A stretch of 64,000 nt of DNA from Chlamydomonas sphaeroides. Taxonomy: Eukaryota > Chlorophyta > Chlorophyceae > Chlamydomonadales > Chlamydomonadaceae. The notes below the pieces were generated by a model. The model was given only the letters and a program-made list of their open reading frames with translations. It was not told the origin of the DNA and did no database searches. Both the position numbers and the translations under genes were made by a program. Each line of letters begins with the position of its first letter. The stretch's first letter is position 1. This document shows positions 1-12,300 of the stretch, one piece after another. The stretch covers positions 6,197-70,196 of the forward strand of contig BDDC01000190.1 of NCBI GenBank assembly GCA_001662425.1, in the 5' to 3' direction.

Positions 1-2
1 CC

Positions 3-3000
3 TCCTCCTGGGCCAAGCCTCTGCCCTGGCCCCCGCCCCCGCCGCCGCCACCGCCGCCGAGCCATCAGCCCCGCCAAGTCCACCACCTAGCCGCCGCCCC
101 GCCTGCGGCTTCTAGCGGCGCTGAGCCTCTTCATGGAGCTGCTCCGCGCCACGACCGAGCCTCTAGCCCCACAGAGGCGGTGTACGGAGACCCGGACGAG
201 CCGGACGAACCGGACGACTCGGACTTTCACAGCGCCGACAACGGCAGCCTCAGGGGCTCCACAGACTGGGTGCGGCCGGCGGCGCGCCCCAGCCGCCCGC
301 AGCAACGGCAGCCGCAGCCCCTGCCGCTGGCCACTTCAACATCCGCGCAGCTCCTAGCCAGCACGCCCGCGCTGCCTGCGCTGCCGCCGGTGGCGGCCGC
401 CGAGGTCCGCATCTTCATGACCGTCACCGCCGCCGTGGACCGGCTGCTGCCGCAGCTCGCGCCGCCGCCGCCACCGACCGCGGCGGCAGCGCGCCTGCCG
501 CGGCCTGTGTCGGAGACGCCGCTGGGCGAGCTGCTGGCGCTGCCGCGCTGGCCGGGCCGGGCTCACTGGTGCATGGAGGCCTTGCTGCGCGACCTCGTCA
601 ACACGTCACTGATCACAGCCGGCACCGAGTACCTGATACTCGTGCAGGTGCCTGGCTGGGGTTCGTTGATTGCCCGTGGCTAGGGTTTGTTGCCGGTAGC
701 TAGTAGCTAGGTCCGAGGCATTGCACGGGTTGAAACCGCGTGTTGCGATCCATCGCCATCCATAACAGCGGCGCGCGCCCCGCCCCACTCGTGCAGGCCG
801 TCGGCGCCAGCCCCAGCGACCAGGGCCGCCTGCGCGACTGCCTGCGTCGAATGACCGACGACGCGCTAGCTCGCCTGGCGCGGGACGCCGAGCCGGACAG
901 GGCGCGCCTTGCCAGCGGGCGGCGAGCGGCGCTGGCGACGCCGGCGGGCGCGCTGGCGGCGTGGGGCCGGCACGCGGCCGCCGATGTGGCGACGCTGCGG
1001 AAGCTGCTGGCGTGCCGCGGCGGGGCGCTGCCGTGCGGCTGCGGAGGCGACGGTGGCGGCGGCGGCATGTGGGCGGCGCTGCTGGACCTGGCGGAGGCGG
1101 GCAGCGGCGACGCGCTGCTGGTGCGTGCGTGACTGGGGGCGTGCGTGTGGGGGCTGCAGGTGGCAGCTGGGAGGTCCTGGTTGCGGCTGGGGTGGAGCCG
1201 CGGTCGTGCCCATCGTGCAGCTGGTGTATCCAGGCACCGGGATTGCTGGGGCCCCACATCAGCTCCGTCGACGGTACACCTCCCTCCTGCGACATTGGCC
1301 GTACATGACTGCGCAAGTCCTACTATGCCGTAGAAATTGAACTGTCCAGCATGCCGTGCAGTACCGCAGAGCCCGTGCCGTACAGCGTCACAGTGTCCAG
1401 CAGGCCGTGCAGTACTGCAGAACGCATGCGATGCCGTACGGCAACACCGTGTCCAGCAGGCCGTACAGTACTGCAGTGCCAAGACCGTACAGTACTGCAG
1501 GGCCCAGGAGGCCGTGCATACAGTACTGCAGGGCACATGCCGTACATATCTGCAGAGGCCCGGCCGTACAGTACGACAGGGCCCTGGCCGTAGGGCCGCT
1601 CGCACACACGTGTGGCTGCTGACGCGTGGCTCGAGCGGCCGCGAGGTGCCGACACTGCCTCCCTCTGCCGACATGTAGGTCCTGGGGGCGGCGGTCCACG
1701 GTCTGGGCCTGCTTGAGGGCGTGGCGGCGGCCGACATCACTCCGCCCGCCGTGGGCGGCCTGGGCGCCGAGGAGGAGGCGGAGGTGGCGCCGCAGCCGCT
1801 GGCGTGCGCGGTGCTGGGGCCGCTGGCCATGCTGCTGCAGGTGCGGGTGTGCGGGTGTCCGCGGGTGCGGTGGCGCCGCTGCGTGTCTGGGACCTTGGGC
1901 CCAGGGCCACTCGGAGGCGCACCAATCCCCGGGACACCTACCCCGTTCCTGGCTCGAAGCCTGGCTCTGATGCAACCGGCACTCGCTGCCCCGCACCCCC
2001 ACACCCTGCGCCTGCAATCCTCCCCAGGCCCACCCTCCGCCGCCGCCCTGGCCCTTCGGCCCCGGCACGGCCCTGTCGCCGCTGCAGCTCTACCGGGCGC
2101 TGCGGCTCGGACCGCTCATCTCGCTCAAGGGCGCGCCGGAGGCGCGGGCGTTGCCGGCCCAGGGGGTCCGCTTCTCGCACGCGCACTCGTGGAACCTGTT
2201 CGAGATGCTGTACGCGCACCCGGGCAAGGTGCTGTGCGCCGAGGCCTGCGTCCGCCTGCACGCGGGCCTACCTGGCACGCACCCGAAAGCTAGGCTGGAC
2301 TGCGCCGTGCTGTGTGGAAGCGACGCCGTTGCAGAGGCATGCGCCTCCGGCGGCGCCGGCGTGCCGGCTGAGGGGCTGGGGGCCGCTGCCGGCGGCGTGC
2401 CGGCCGCTGCCGCGGCTGCCGCGCTGCTGTCAGAGCAGCAGCTGCGGCTACAAGCGCTGGCGGCTGGCGGCGGAGGTGGCGGCGGCGGCGGCGGCGCGGC
2501 GCAGGGTGGGGCTGGGCAGTCTGTGCCGGGGGCGGCGCAGCAGACGGCGGCAGGCGCCCGCGGCGATGGCGGCTGGGACCAGGGGCCGCGCTGCTGCCTG
2601 TTCGACTGCCTGTGGCGACACGATCATGCACGGGCGGAGGCGGACACGTGGAGCTGCGAGGATCTGCTGGATCCGCTGGCAGACATCTGCGTGCTGGATC
2701 TGGATCCGCGCGTGCTGTACGACGCCTCCCGCCACGACGCCGTGCGGGCCGTGCTGCGCGATGCCGCGGCCGCAGCGCGCGAGGGCAGCGAGGCAGCCCT
2801 GCTCACGACCGAGCAGGCCGACAGCCACGTGCTCGAGATTTGCAAGCCTCGCCGTGACGCCCGGGAGCGGGCCGTGGGCAGCCACAATGGCCTGCAGCAG
2901 GCGGTGCTAGGAGTGTGGGCGGCGCTGGATGAGGCGGGGGGGATTGCCGCGTGGCAGCTTCCGCGCCTGGCGGAGGCGCTGCGGCCGGGCCTGCTGGCCG

Positions 3001-6000
3001 CCCACCGGGACACGTGGGACGAGCTGCTCCAGCGAGCCGAGGCGGCGCAGGACGGGGTGCTGCGGCAGTACACGGCGGCGTGGCGGGCTGGCGGGGCGGG
3101 GCAGCGGATGAGCGCGGGCGAGCAGGTGGCACTGCTCGAGGCCGACGGCCTGGTGAAGGTATGTGCGGGTGCGAGCTTGGCCATGTCTTCTGAGCTCGTG
3201 GTCCGACCCTCTGGCCTGCGTCGCGCTGCAGCGGCGCTGCCTGCAGGGGATCGATCCCAGCTGCACACGCACCCTCCAAGCCACAGGGGCGCCGCCGCTC
3301 ACCGGCCTGCGTGCGCCGTTGGCCCCTGGCTTGCCCCCCATCCGTCGCTCCCCACTCAGGCCGCGTCCACCGCGCTGCTGGGCCTGGTGGCGCTGGCGGG
3401 TCAAGACGACATCCCGCTGGAGCAGCTGCGACTGGCAGCCTGCACGGCGGCGGGCGCGGCGGCGCTGCACCTCGGAGTGGCGCGCGCGGCACTCCCCGGA
3501 CGGGTCCGTCGGGGCCGCAGACGGGCATGGAGGCCTTCTGATCAAGATTTCATAGGCAACCAACCCTCAGTACAACTGTGCTGTAGAAATCCCGGCGCAT
3601 ATCGATCACTGCACGCTAACCACGGGCGGCTGGCTCCATACGGGCTGCCGGCGTGCGCGGTAGACGGCCGCCGCCACTGGTGCATTGGTTGCGAGCCCCT
3701 GCCTATGCCGCAGCAGGCGTCCGATGGCCCCAGCTTCTGCCGTCCTGCCCTGCCGTTGCGGCCAACTTTGCCCCAGGGCCTGCCCGGGCCGGGTCCTGAC
3801 TTGAGAGCCTGCTCGGAGCCGCTGGACGCCGGCGCCTGCCTCTTCCACCTGCTGGCGCGCTGCCCCCCGCTGCTGGCGCTGCAGCCGGAGCAGGGCGGGG
3901 AGCCGGCCTGGACCTGCTGCCCGCCGGACCCAGATGTGGTGAAGGCGCTGAGGGGGCGGCTGCGGAGCAGCACGGATGCGCAGGTGGGCAGCCCTGGCTG
4001 GCGTGGGGCCGGCGCAGCCCCCCATGCGGCGCTCGCTCGTAGTGCAGGAGGAGGGCAGGCCGGATAGATGTTGCGTGCCGGGCTGCCATGCCATGCCGTG
4101 CCGTGCTTGCTGCCATGCGTCGCACGTCGGTTGCCTCGTACCGCCGTACTGCTCCTGTGCCCCCTCCCTCGCAACGTACCGTTGCGCTAGGACACCATGC
4201 ACAAGCTGCTGAGCCACACGGTCGCTCGCTTCGTGCAAAGCCCCAAGGTGTTTGTGTGCCTGCTGGCGTGCCTGGAGGCGCAGCAGCGGCTAGAGCAGCA
4301 GGCCGCCGGCCCGGGCAGTAGCCGGCAGGCGGAGCAGCTGAGCGCGGCGTACCAGCAGGCGGTGCGGGCGCTGGGGTCGGCGGCGCAGCAGCACATGGCC
4401 GGCCCGGCCCCGGCGGACGCGCTCGTGCCACCCCTCAACCGCATTCTGGCGCCCTCTTCACCGGACGACGAGGCCGGGGCCTGGCAGCGCCCCCCGCTGC
4501 AGCCCAACGAACCGCCGCTGTCGCTGCGGCCCACCGCCAGCCTCGCCGCGGGCTGCGGTGCCTCCAGGCTGGTGGACTCGCTGCTGGCGCTGCTCGGCAG
4601 CTACGACTCGCTGTACGCAGCTGACCCCCGGCGCGGCTGCCTGCGCCTGGACTGCGGCCCCGAGGCCACCACCCTGGCGCTGTGCCTGATGCACCACTGG
4701 CACGCCGCCGAGACGAACCCCTGGAGCACCCAGCTCTTTTTCCCCGTCGCCGCGGCAGCCGAGGCGGCGCCGCTACCGGTGCCTGGATCCGCTGGCAAGC
4801 CCTCGGTGGGTCACTCCATGCGATCGTGATGCGCCGTAGCGTGTCTGTCGGAGCCGCCGGCCCTGCCCACGTACAGCCGCCTGTATTGCCACTGTTGTGT
4901 GGCGGGACGCCTCTAGGCCTTCGTCTCGCTTCGACCCGGTCATGGCCCTGCAACCCCACGCCACGTACCCATCGGCCGCACCTGCAAGGCCCCTCACTGA
5001 CACGAGTTGTGCCGCCCCCATGCTCCCCAACCGCCTCCATATACGCACGCAGGCGCCTGCGCTGCCTGCCGGCCCGCTACTGCTGGCGGGCCTGGCGCCG
5101 GGCACCATCCCCACGTACGACCAGGGGCCGCACGTCGAGAGCTACGATTGGAACACCATTTTTGTCAGCATACCGCGGCTCGGGCCGGACAACGGCAGCA
5201 GGCGAGTAGATAGCAGCCGTCGACAAGTGCGCAGCAGCGCCACTGTTTGCGTCCAGTCAGTTCACGCCACAGCGGCCTGCGCGTCACGTCGCTCCCTCCC
5301 TCCTCGGCCGCAGGTGGCCTGCGCACCTGGCGCTGCTGCGGCGGCTGTTGGTGGCGCAGCGGTTTGGCACGGCGTGGCTGTACGCGACAGGCGTGGAGGC
5401 GGCGGCCCGAGCACTGGCGCTGGCGGCACTGGTGCGTGGCACTTGGACGGGGACACTGACGCCCGTTGTCGGACGGAGTTGCGCGACAGTTGGGACGGAC
5501 CATGGCGGTTGCCTGGGCTGTCCCAACCCACCATGGCGGTTGGACCGTTTCAGCCTGCCCTGCAACGCCGCCCACCTTCCCGTCCCCTCCCCACCTCTGT
5601 CCGCAGCTGCGCAAGGAGCTGCAGGCCGCCGGCCGCGACGCCTACGTCTGCGCCTCCTTCATCGACACCGCGGCCACCACGGCCTCCGTGGACGAGGCGC
5701 TCGGCGTCCGGCGGCCCGCCGCCGCCGCCAACGGCCCCGCCAGCGCCTCTAAACGCGCACCCCGGCAGCGGCCGACGCCGGCTGCGGCTCCTCTGCCGGA
5801 GGAGGCGGGCCCCGCCTTCTTCGCCCAGACTCGGGCCCTGGCGCAGCGGATCCGTCGCGTGGCCGCGGCGGACGCAGAGCTGCGGCTGCTGCCGACCTGG
5901 CTACCCGAAGTGCAGCGCCCGCAGCAGCTGCGCGACCTGCAGCACGCCGAGGCGGTGCGGCCGGCGGAGGCGCTGCTGGGCGGCCTGCTGGTCGGGCCGC

Positions 6001-6514
6001 TGCGGGACGGCCTGCATATCCAGGTGCGGACATGGGGGCTGGCTTGGGGCTGTCATGCAAACACCAACGTGGACGTCAGAGTACCTGGGACGTGGGTGCT
6101 GGCCTGGTGACCCACGTTAGAGCATCGGTGCCTAGGTTGCGTCGTGGGCTGTTGGTGCGGTTGGGTGCATCGGTGAAGCCTGTTGGGTAGTTGCTGGTCC
6201 CGCGCCGTGCCACGGCCTGCGCCCTGCCCCGGCAGCTCCGCAGCATGGGGATTCGAGCCGCGTTCCCTCGCTGCGCGCCGCCCAAGCCAGCGTCCCTCCC
6301 CTCTGCGTGCCCCTACCTTGCCTCTTACCTCCCCCCCCACCTCTCCTCGCAGCTGCGCATCACCGAGTGCGCCCCGGGGCGGCCCGACCAGCTGGTGCTG
6401 CCGCCCGGGAAGGAGCCCGCCGGGCAGGGGCCCGGGAAGCGGCCGAAACAGGAGGCCAGGAAGGAGGCCAAGCAGGAGAGCAAGCCGAAGCAGGCGAAGG
6501 CCAAGGCGCGGTGA
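3..6514 (+). CDS. Tandem paralogue A (5'-partial), unknown ten-exon family
   Basis: Function unknown. The window opens inside exon 1 in the frame that starts at base 3 (reads SSWAKPLPWPPP as in the other copies). Exons: 3-647, 797-1120, 1679-1840, 2028-3158, 3360-3503, 3777-3983, 4191-4805, 5053-5201, 5314-5431, 5607-6023, 6353-6514 (TGA); the frame closes over all joins and gives 1357 visible residues. Shared family motifs are LQLYRALR, CCLFDCLWR, a degenerate VLDLDPRVLYDASRHDA, GLVALAGQDDIPLEQL, LDAGACLFHLLA, LLSHTVARF, LVDSLLALLGSYDSLY, LRKELQAAGRDA and LRITECAPGRPDQLVLPPGK, ending in a Lys/Ala-rich tail. Odd points: an extra intron (648-796) splits exon 1, absent from B-D; the intron at 5202 begins GC; introns 3159-3359 and 3504-3776 are multiples of three without stops, so retention would keep the frame. 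The donor at 3504 is the least certain junction. Confidence 0.8.
1340..1600. repeat. Degenerate CAGTACTGCAG minisatellite in an intron
   Basis: Seven imperfect copies of a 14-bp core (GTACAGTACTGCAG and variants at about 1356, 1408, 1464, 1487, 1519, 1544, 1567) are spaced 20-55 bp apart in the 558-bp intron between exon 1 and exon 2 of paralogue A. The core contains the palindromes CAGTACTG and CTGCAG. Confidence 0.7.
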
Positions 6515-8342
6515 GCAGGCGCCACCGGGCGAGCCTGCTTGGGCTGGGGGCGTGCAGTCCCGGGCGCGGCTGGCGCCCAGAGCAGGAAGCAGGCCAAGGC
6601 CAAGGCACGCTGAGCAGCCACTGGCTGCAGCCCAGTCGTGTCATAAGGGAGTCCACCTCACATCAGCTCACGCGGCGCTCCGTTATGATGCAGTATGATG
6701 GGGTATGATGGTGTATGATGCGGTATGATGGGGTATGATGGGGTATGATGGGGCATGTTGCGGTATGATGCGGTATGATGGGGGTTGTTGGGGGTTGTTG
6801 CCAGTATGGACGGCGCGAAGCGCCAGCGGCATCCTAACGCAGGAGGGGCACCCAAGCTGTGGCGCGCTGCTGGAGCGCAGAGCAGGCTGGACTGGTACGG
6901 CTGCACGCACGCAGGATGCGCGGGAGAGGCAGGCAGGAGCGTGGCTAGCCAGGCGCCGAGCAGGGGCGGCCGCTGCCCGCATGCATCTTTAGTTTCTAGC
7001 AGGATGCGCGGTGCCGCCTCTTCTGTTTGCTTGTTCTTTATGCGTGTCAGCAAGCGTTCGCGGTGTGGTGTGGCATTGTCGCCCGCTTCCCTCAGCTGCG
7101 CTCTGTGTGTACGTGCGATGCCACCCTACCCCTCCCATCGTCGCGCACGTGCATGGATGCAGATGGCGGGTCTGCCACCCGCCCGAACACATGCGGGCAG
7201 TACCGCACGGTCCTCGTCCTCTCCTCCCTACACGGGCAGGGCAGCTGGGCAGGGGCTGGCGCCGCCGCTGCGATGCGTGGGCGAGCGGGCTGCGCGGGGG
7301 ACAGGCGGTGGGACGGCACGGCCGGTGGCCACGGCCGACGTGGCTGGGTTGTGGTGGAGTTGTGGGTCGGGGGGCTGGTCTTGGCCAGCCTCTCTACGGC
7401 ATTTGTGCGGGGAGCCACACCAGGCCGTGCTAGGCGAGATGGACCAACCGCTCGGGCCTCCGTTGCGGCAGCGCTGCCGGGTTTGCCATGGCATGAGCGC
7501 GTGGCGTCCGTGGGTGTGCTCAAGGCGCTGAGCTGCACCCACAGGTGGGGTCGCATGTGCGGACAGGATTCGATAGCGCTGTTGGAGGGCTGTGCGGGGG
7601 GCGGGCCACAGTGAAGCGCATCGCGGCGCGGGCTGTGGCGGCTTCTGAGGTTTGACTCACTGCAGGCGGAGCACGCTCTCTCATGGCCTCACCGTATGTG
7701 TTGACGCGCGTGTGGGCAATTTGTGCGGTACGGCACGCAGCGGCGTGTTGTGTCCATATTGCGCGGGCGTGCTCAGCGTCGAGGCCGCCGAGGGCCGCAA
7801 GTGCAGTACTGGTTGTGTGGGTTTCCTTGTCGGTTTTGAATGGTTTTTCGCTTAGTGCAGCCCCCGCCAACAACCGCATGGCAGGAAGATGACTAGCAGG
7901 AGAAAGTCTCCCCCGATGGCCAGGGGCGCGTTGCGGCCGTCGGGGTGGAGGTCGGGGTGGGGTCGGGGACCGGGGGCCGTGACGAGGGTTTCGTGCCGGT
8001 CGAGGCCGCCGATGCCTTACGACCTGCTGCCATACGTGTCCATGTATTGCAAACCAATCGATCGTCGCCCAATGCACCATATGCTTCACTGAGTCAGCTT
8101 GTGGAGGACACGACGCGCAAGCTCGCTAAGCAGCACCATATACATTGTGTAGAGGCAAGCTACAGGAGCTGTCGCTTATGCCTGTCGCGTATCATACACG
8201 CGCTTGGTGTCGCAACTGCCATCTTGCCTCGCGGCCTTTGACTTGGCCAGGAGCGAGCATCGCTGCGCTGATACCGTAGGCCCCCAGATGGGCTTACCCA
8301 CTGGCGATGCGCTTGGCTGACTGAGCTCCGCCCACCAGCGCC
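6515..8342. other. Spacer between paralogues A and B
   Basis: Holds the 10-bp tandem repeat near its start; otherwise no supported gene. The open frames here have no family similarity, and no TGTAA is well placed after the stop of A. Presumably includes the 3' UTR of A and the promoter and 5' UTR of B. Confidence 0.7.
6683..6800. repeat. 10-bp tandem repeat GTATGATGGG
   Basis: About eleven copies of GTATGATGGG/GTATGATGCG with a few substitutions (GCATGTTGCG, GGTTGTTGGG at the end) lie about 170 bp after the stop of paralogue A. Confidence 0.85.
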
Positions 8343-9347
8343 ATGCACGCGCTTGTTGCGCAGCAGGAGCGGCGGCGCAAGCGGCTGGCGCTGTCCTTGC
8401 AGCTCGCGCAGCGAGTCACAGATGCGCCCGAGCAGGGCAAGGAAGACGAAGAGCCAGCGCCCCCGCAGACGACACGGCCGTACGCGCCCTGCCCCTCGCA
8501 GCAGCGCGCGCTGGCGAGCCTGCGGCGGCTGTACCCCACCGCCGCGGCTCTGCAGTCCTTCCGGTCCCGAGCCGCCCGCTGCAGCACCAGCGCCGCAGCG
8601 CCGGGGCCCGCCACCGCCCCCTCCTCCTCCTGGGCCAAGCCCCTGCCCTGGCCACCGCCCCCGCCGCCGCCACCGCCGCCGAGCCAGCCCCGCCACAATC
8701 AGGATCCAATTCAGGGGCCCACGACAGCTGCCGGCAGCTGCCAGCCCCGGCATTTTGCCGCCGCCAACGGCGGCCGGCAGCCCGCAACGCAACAGCCTAG
8801 CCAGCCGCAGGAGCTGCGCGTGTTGACCGCACAGCCGCGGGCCCCTGCCCAACCCGGGTCCGACATGCTCCGCGACCTCTTCGCACGCGTGTCGGCGGCG
8901 GTTGACCGCCTTGTGACTCAGCTGCTGGCGCCGCCGCCGCAGCTAGGGTACGTCGAGCTGCCGCCAGGGCCGGGGCCGGTGGCGGCGCCGTCTGACCCAC
9001 ATCAGCCGCCGGCCTGGCGGGGCGCCGAGCACTGGGGCATGGAGGACCGCATCGGCCGCCGATTCCAAGTGGCTCTGGTCAGCACGCACGATAAGTACAG
9101 GCGCCTGCGCAGCGCCGCCGCCGCCTCCGGCCTGAGCGAGTTCGGCTGGCGGCGCCAGCTGGCGACGCTCGAGGAGGCGGCGGCAGCGCGGCTGGCGGCG
9201 GCGGCGGCCCAGGACCTGGAGCGCCTGCGCCGCGGGCCCGGCCTGGGGGTGGCGACGCGGCTGGGCGCGTCGGCCGCCCTGGAGTCGTACATGCAGGCTG
9301 ACGTGGCGTTTCTGAGGGCCATGGTGGACGGACACCCTGAGCTGACG

Positions 9348-9380
<33 letters not shown>

Positions 9381-12300
9381 ATGTGGGCGGCGCTGCTGGA
9401 CCTGGCGGAGGAGGGCAGCGGCGACGCGCTGTTGGTGCGTAACTGGGGGCGTGCGTGCGTACCCGGCGTGGGGGTCGGAGGGAGGAGATTGCGGTTGGGG
9501 CGACGTGTGCGTGCGGGCAGGGTCGGTGTGTGGGCCGCCACAGCTCGCCGCGGCGCTGGGATCGTTGCCTGGGGCGCCCGGCGGCGGGGCCGAGCGGTGC
9601 GGCGTGCCGTAGCACGGTCGCTCGCCGGCGGCAGCCGTGGAGCCCCGTGGCAGCAGGCACGGCGGTCGGCCCCGCTGCGCCGCCCTCTCACGCCGCTGCG
9701 ATTAGCACACCGCCTCGCCGGCGGCCGGTCCGAGGCCCAGCGGGCCGAGCTGCCCGCTCGTCTCTCGCCACTGCATCACCCCGCACCAGCCCTCGTATCT
9801 TTGGACGATAGAGGCTGGCGTTGAAGCCGAGTCATCAAAGCATCGAAAGGACCAAGATCAAACACAAGCGCTGCCCCACACACAGACCGACCTCGCAACA
9901 CTCCCACCCAAAGCGCCCACAGCGCATCATCCATCGCTCCCACCCCCGGCCCTGCCCGAGCCCAGGCCCTGCGAACGGCGGTGTTCGGCCTCCGGCAGCT
10001 AGAGGGCGTGCCGCCGGCAGAGCTCGTGGGAGCCTACACGGCGCCCCACCCAAGCGGCGAGTGGCCGCAGGAACGGCCGGCGGGGAGCCACCCCTTGGCC
10101 TTGGCGGCTGGCGGTGCCCCGCTGGGCGGAGAGCGGCCTGGAGCGGACCGCGGCGGGCGCGAGGCCGGAGCGCACCCACTGGCTTGCGCGCTGCTGGCGC
10201 CCTTGATGCTGCGGCTGCAGGTAGGGCCACCGTGGGCCTCGCTGCGGGGTGGGGCCCCACAACAGCCCCACAGCCGCCACCGACGCCACCGCAACAGCCC
10301 GCGCCGGGCCGCGTTGGGGGCGGCGGCCCTGCAGCATACGGTGGCCGTACGTTCTGCATGGGCGTGGGGGCGGCAGCGTTCGCAGCAGCGCATGGCAGCT
10401 GGCGTGCGCGCGCGCCGCACGTGCCGCACCGGAGGAAGGGCTCGGGGCGAGGGGCGAGGGGCGAGGGGCGAGAAGCTCAGGTGTTCAAGGTCTCAGGGGT
10501 TCCACAACCCTAGCAGCTCGCCGCGGGCTTCGCCCCACGCCCCAGCCCCACGCCCCAGCCCCAGGCCTCCTGTGCCGCCTCCGCCACCCGCAGGCCCCGG
10601 CTCCGCGCGGGCTACGGCTGCGGGTGGCCCGCCTCGCGCACGCGGCCTGAACGTGCTCGCCTCGCTCCCCTGCCCCAGCCCCAGCCCCAGCTCCTGCCCC
10701 GCCCCACCTGCCCACCCGCAGGCCGAGGCTCCGCCGCCGCCCTGGCCCTTCGGCCCCGGCAGCGCGCTGTCGCCGCGCCCGCCACTGCCGCCCGGCTCGG
10801 ACGCGTCGCTGTCGCCGCTGCAGCTGTACCGGGCGCTGCGCTTCGGGCCGCTGCTCTGCCTGCCGCGGCAGGGCGGCGCGCCGTGCCGCTTCTCCCGCGA
10901 GCACACGCGCGGCCTCCACCGCCAGCTGCTGCAGCTGCCGCTGCGCAACCTCAGCCTGGCGCAGCTGCTGTGGCGCTTGTGCGCAGCCGCTGCCCAGCCC
11001 TTGGCGGAGGAGCTGGCAGACTGCGCGGCGCTGTGGGGCCCCTCCATGGAGGCCGGGGCGGACGGCGCGGTCGACGTGGACGTTTGGTTGGACGATGACC
11101 CGGGCGCGTGGGAGGACCTGGGCTCGGAGGAGGGCAGCAGCGCGGCGGCCTCTATCGGCCCTGGGCCCCACTGCTGCCTGTTCGACTGCCTGTGGCGAGT
11201 GGCGGCCGGGCGCGACGCGGAGGCCGAGGCGTTCGGGAACGAGGCGTGGCTGGACCCGCTGCACCGCATCCGCGTGCTGGATCTGGATCCGGGCCTGTGG
11301 TACGACGCCGCCCGCCACGACGCCTTGCGCGCCGTGCTCCGCGACGCCGCGGCCGCGGCGCGCGACGGCAGCGCGGCCCAACCCGCGCCCGAGGAGTACG
11401 TCGCGCACACGTGCGCTCTGTTGGAATGCACCAGGAGGGCTCGCGCCGCCTTCATTCAGTCCAGCCCCGGCCGGGCGCAAGCCATGCAGTTTGTTGTGGC
11501 TGTGGCCCAGTCCGAGGTCGATGCGACCGCGGCGCAGCTTGTGGACCTGGCGGGCGCGCTGCGGCCCGGGCTGCTGGAGGCGCAGCCGCGCACGTGGGGC
11601 CGGCTGTTCCGCGAGGCGCGCGAGGCGCAGCAGGCGGCGGTGCAGCTGGCCGCTGCGTGGGAGGCTGTGTGTGGCGAGCCGCAGCTGAGCTGCGAGGAGC
11701 AGGGCATCGTGGACGCCGCCCAAGACATGACCAAGGTGGGTGCGGGCACGCGCGCCCCACGGAGCGGCGCGTCTGTGGGGTGTGTGGGTTGTGGGCGTCG
11801 TCCGTGGGGCAGGGCCACGTGGTCCATCCCCTGGCCTGCGTCGTGCTTCAGCGGCAACGTAGCCGGACGCTGTGGCCTGCATTGTACGTGCGCTGCCGTC
11901 GTGTCCTTGCCGTCCGCGTCGATGGGAGGTGTCGGGTCGGACCTCCGGCGTCTTGATAGTTGCAATGGGAGGTTCGCGGACTGCGTCGCGCTGCCGCGGC
12001 GCTGCCTGCAGGGGATTGATCCCAGCTGCACACGCACCCTCGTAGCCACACGGGCGCCGCCGCTCACCGGCCTGCGCCGTTGGCTCCTGGCTTGCCCTCC
12101 ATCCGTCGCTCCCCACTCAGGCCGCGTCCACCGCGCTGCTGGGTCTGGTGGCTCTGGCGGGGCAGGACGACATCCCGCTGGAGCAGCTGCGGCTGGCGGC
12201 CTGCGCGGCGGCGGGTGCCGTTGCGCTGGACCTGGACTCATGCGACACGTTGCGCATCGTACGTATCCATGCCGCACCTAGCGCCCAGGACACCGTGCTC

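Noticed and set aside
700..2004. 434-codon minus-strand open frame over exons and introns of copy A
   Set aside because: Shadow of the sense gene: it ignores exon boundaries and is not conserved in the same place in B-D.
6785..7531. 248-codon plus-strand frame after copy A
   Set aside because: Starts within the decamer repeat and shows no motif shared with any family; three overlapping frames are equally open.
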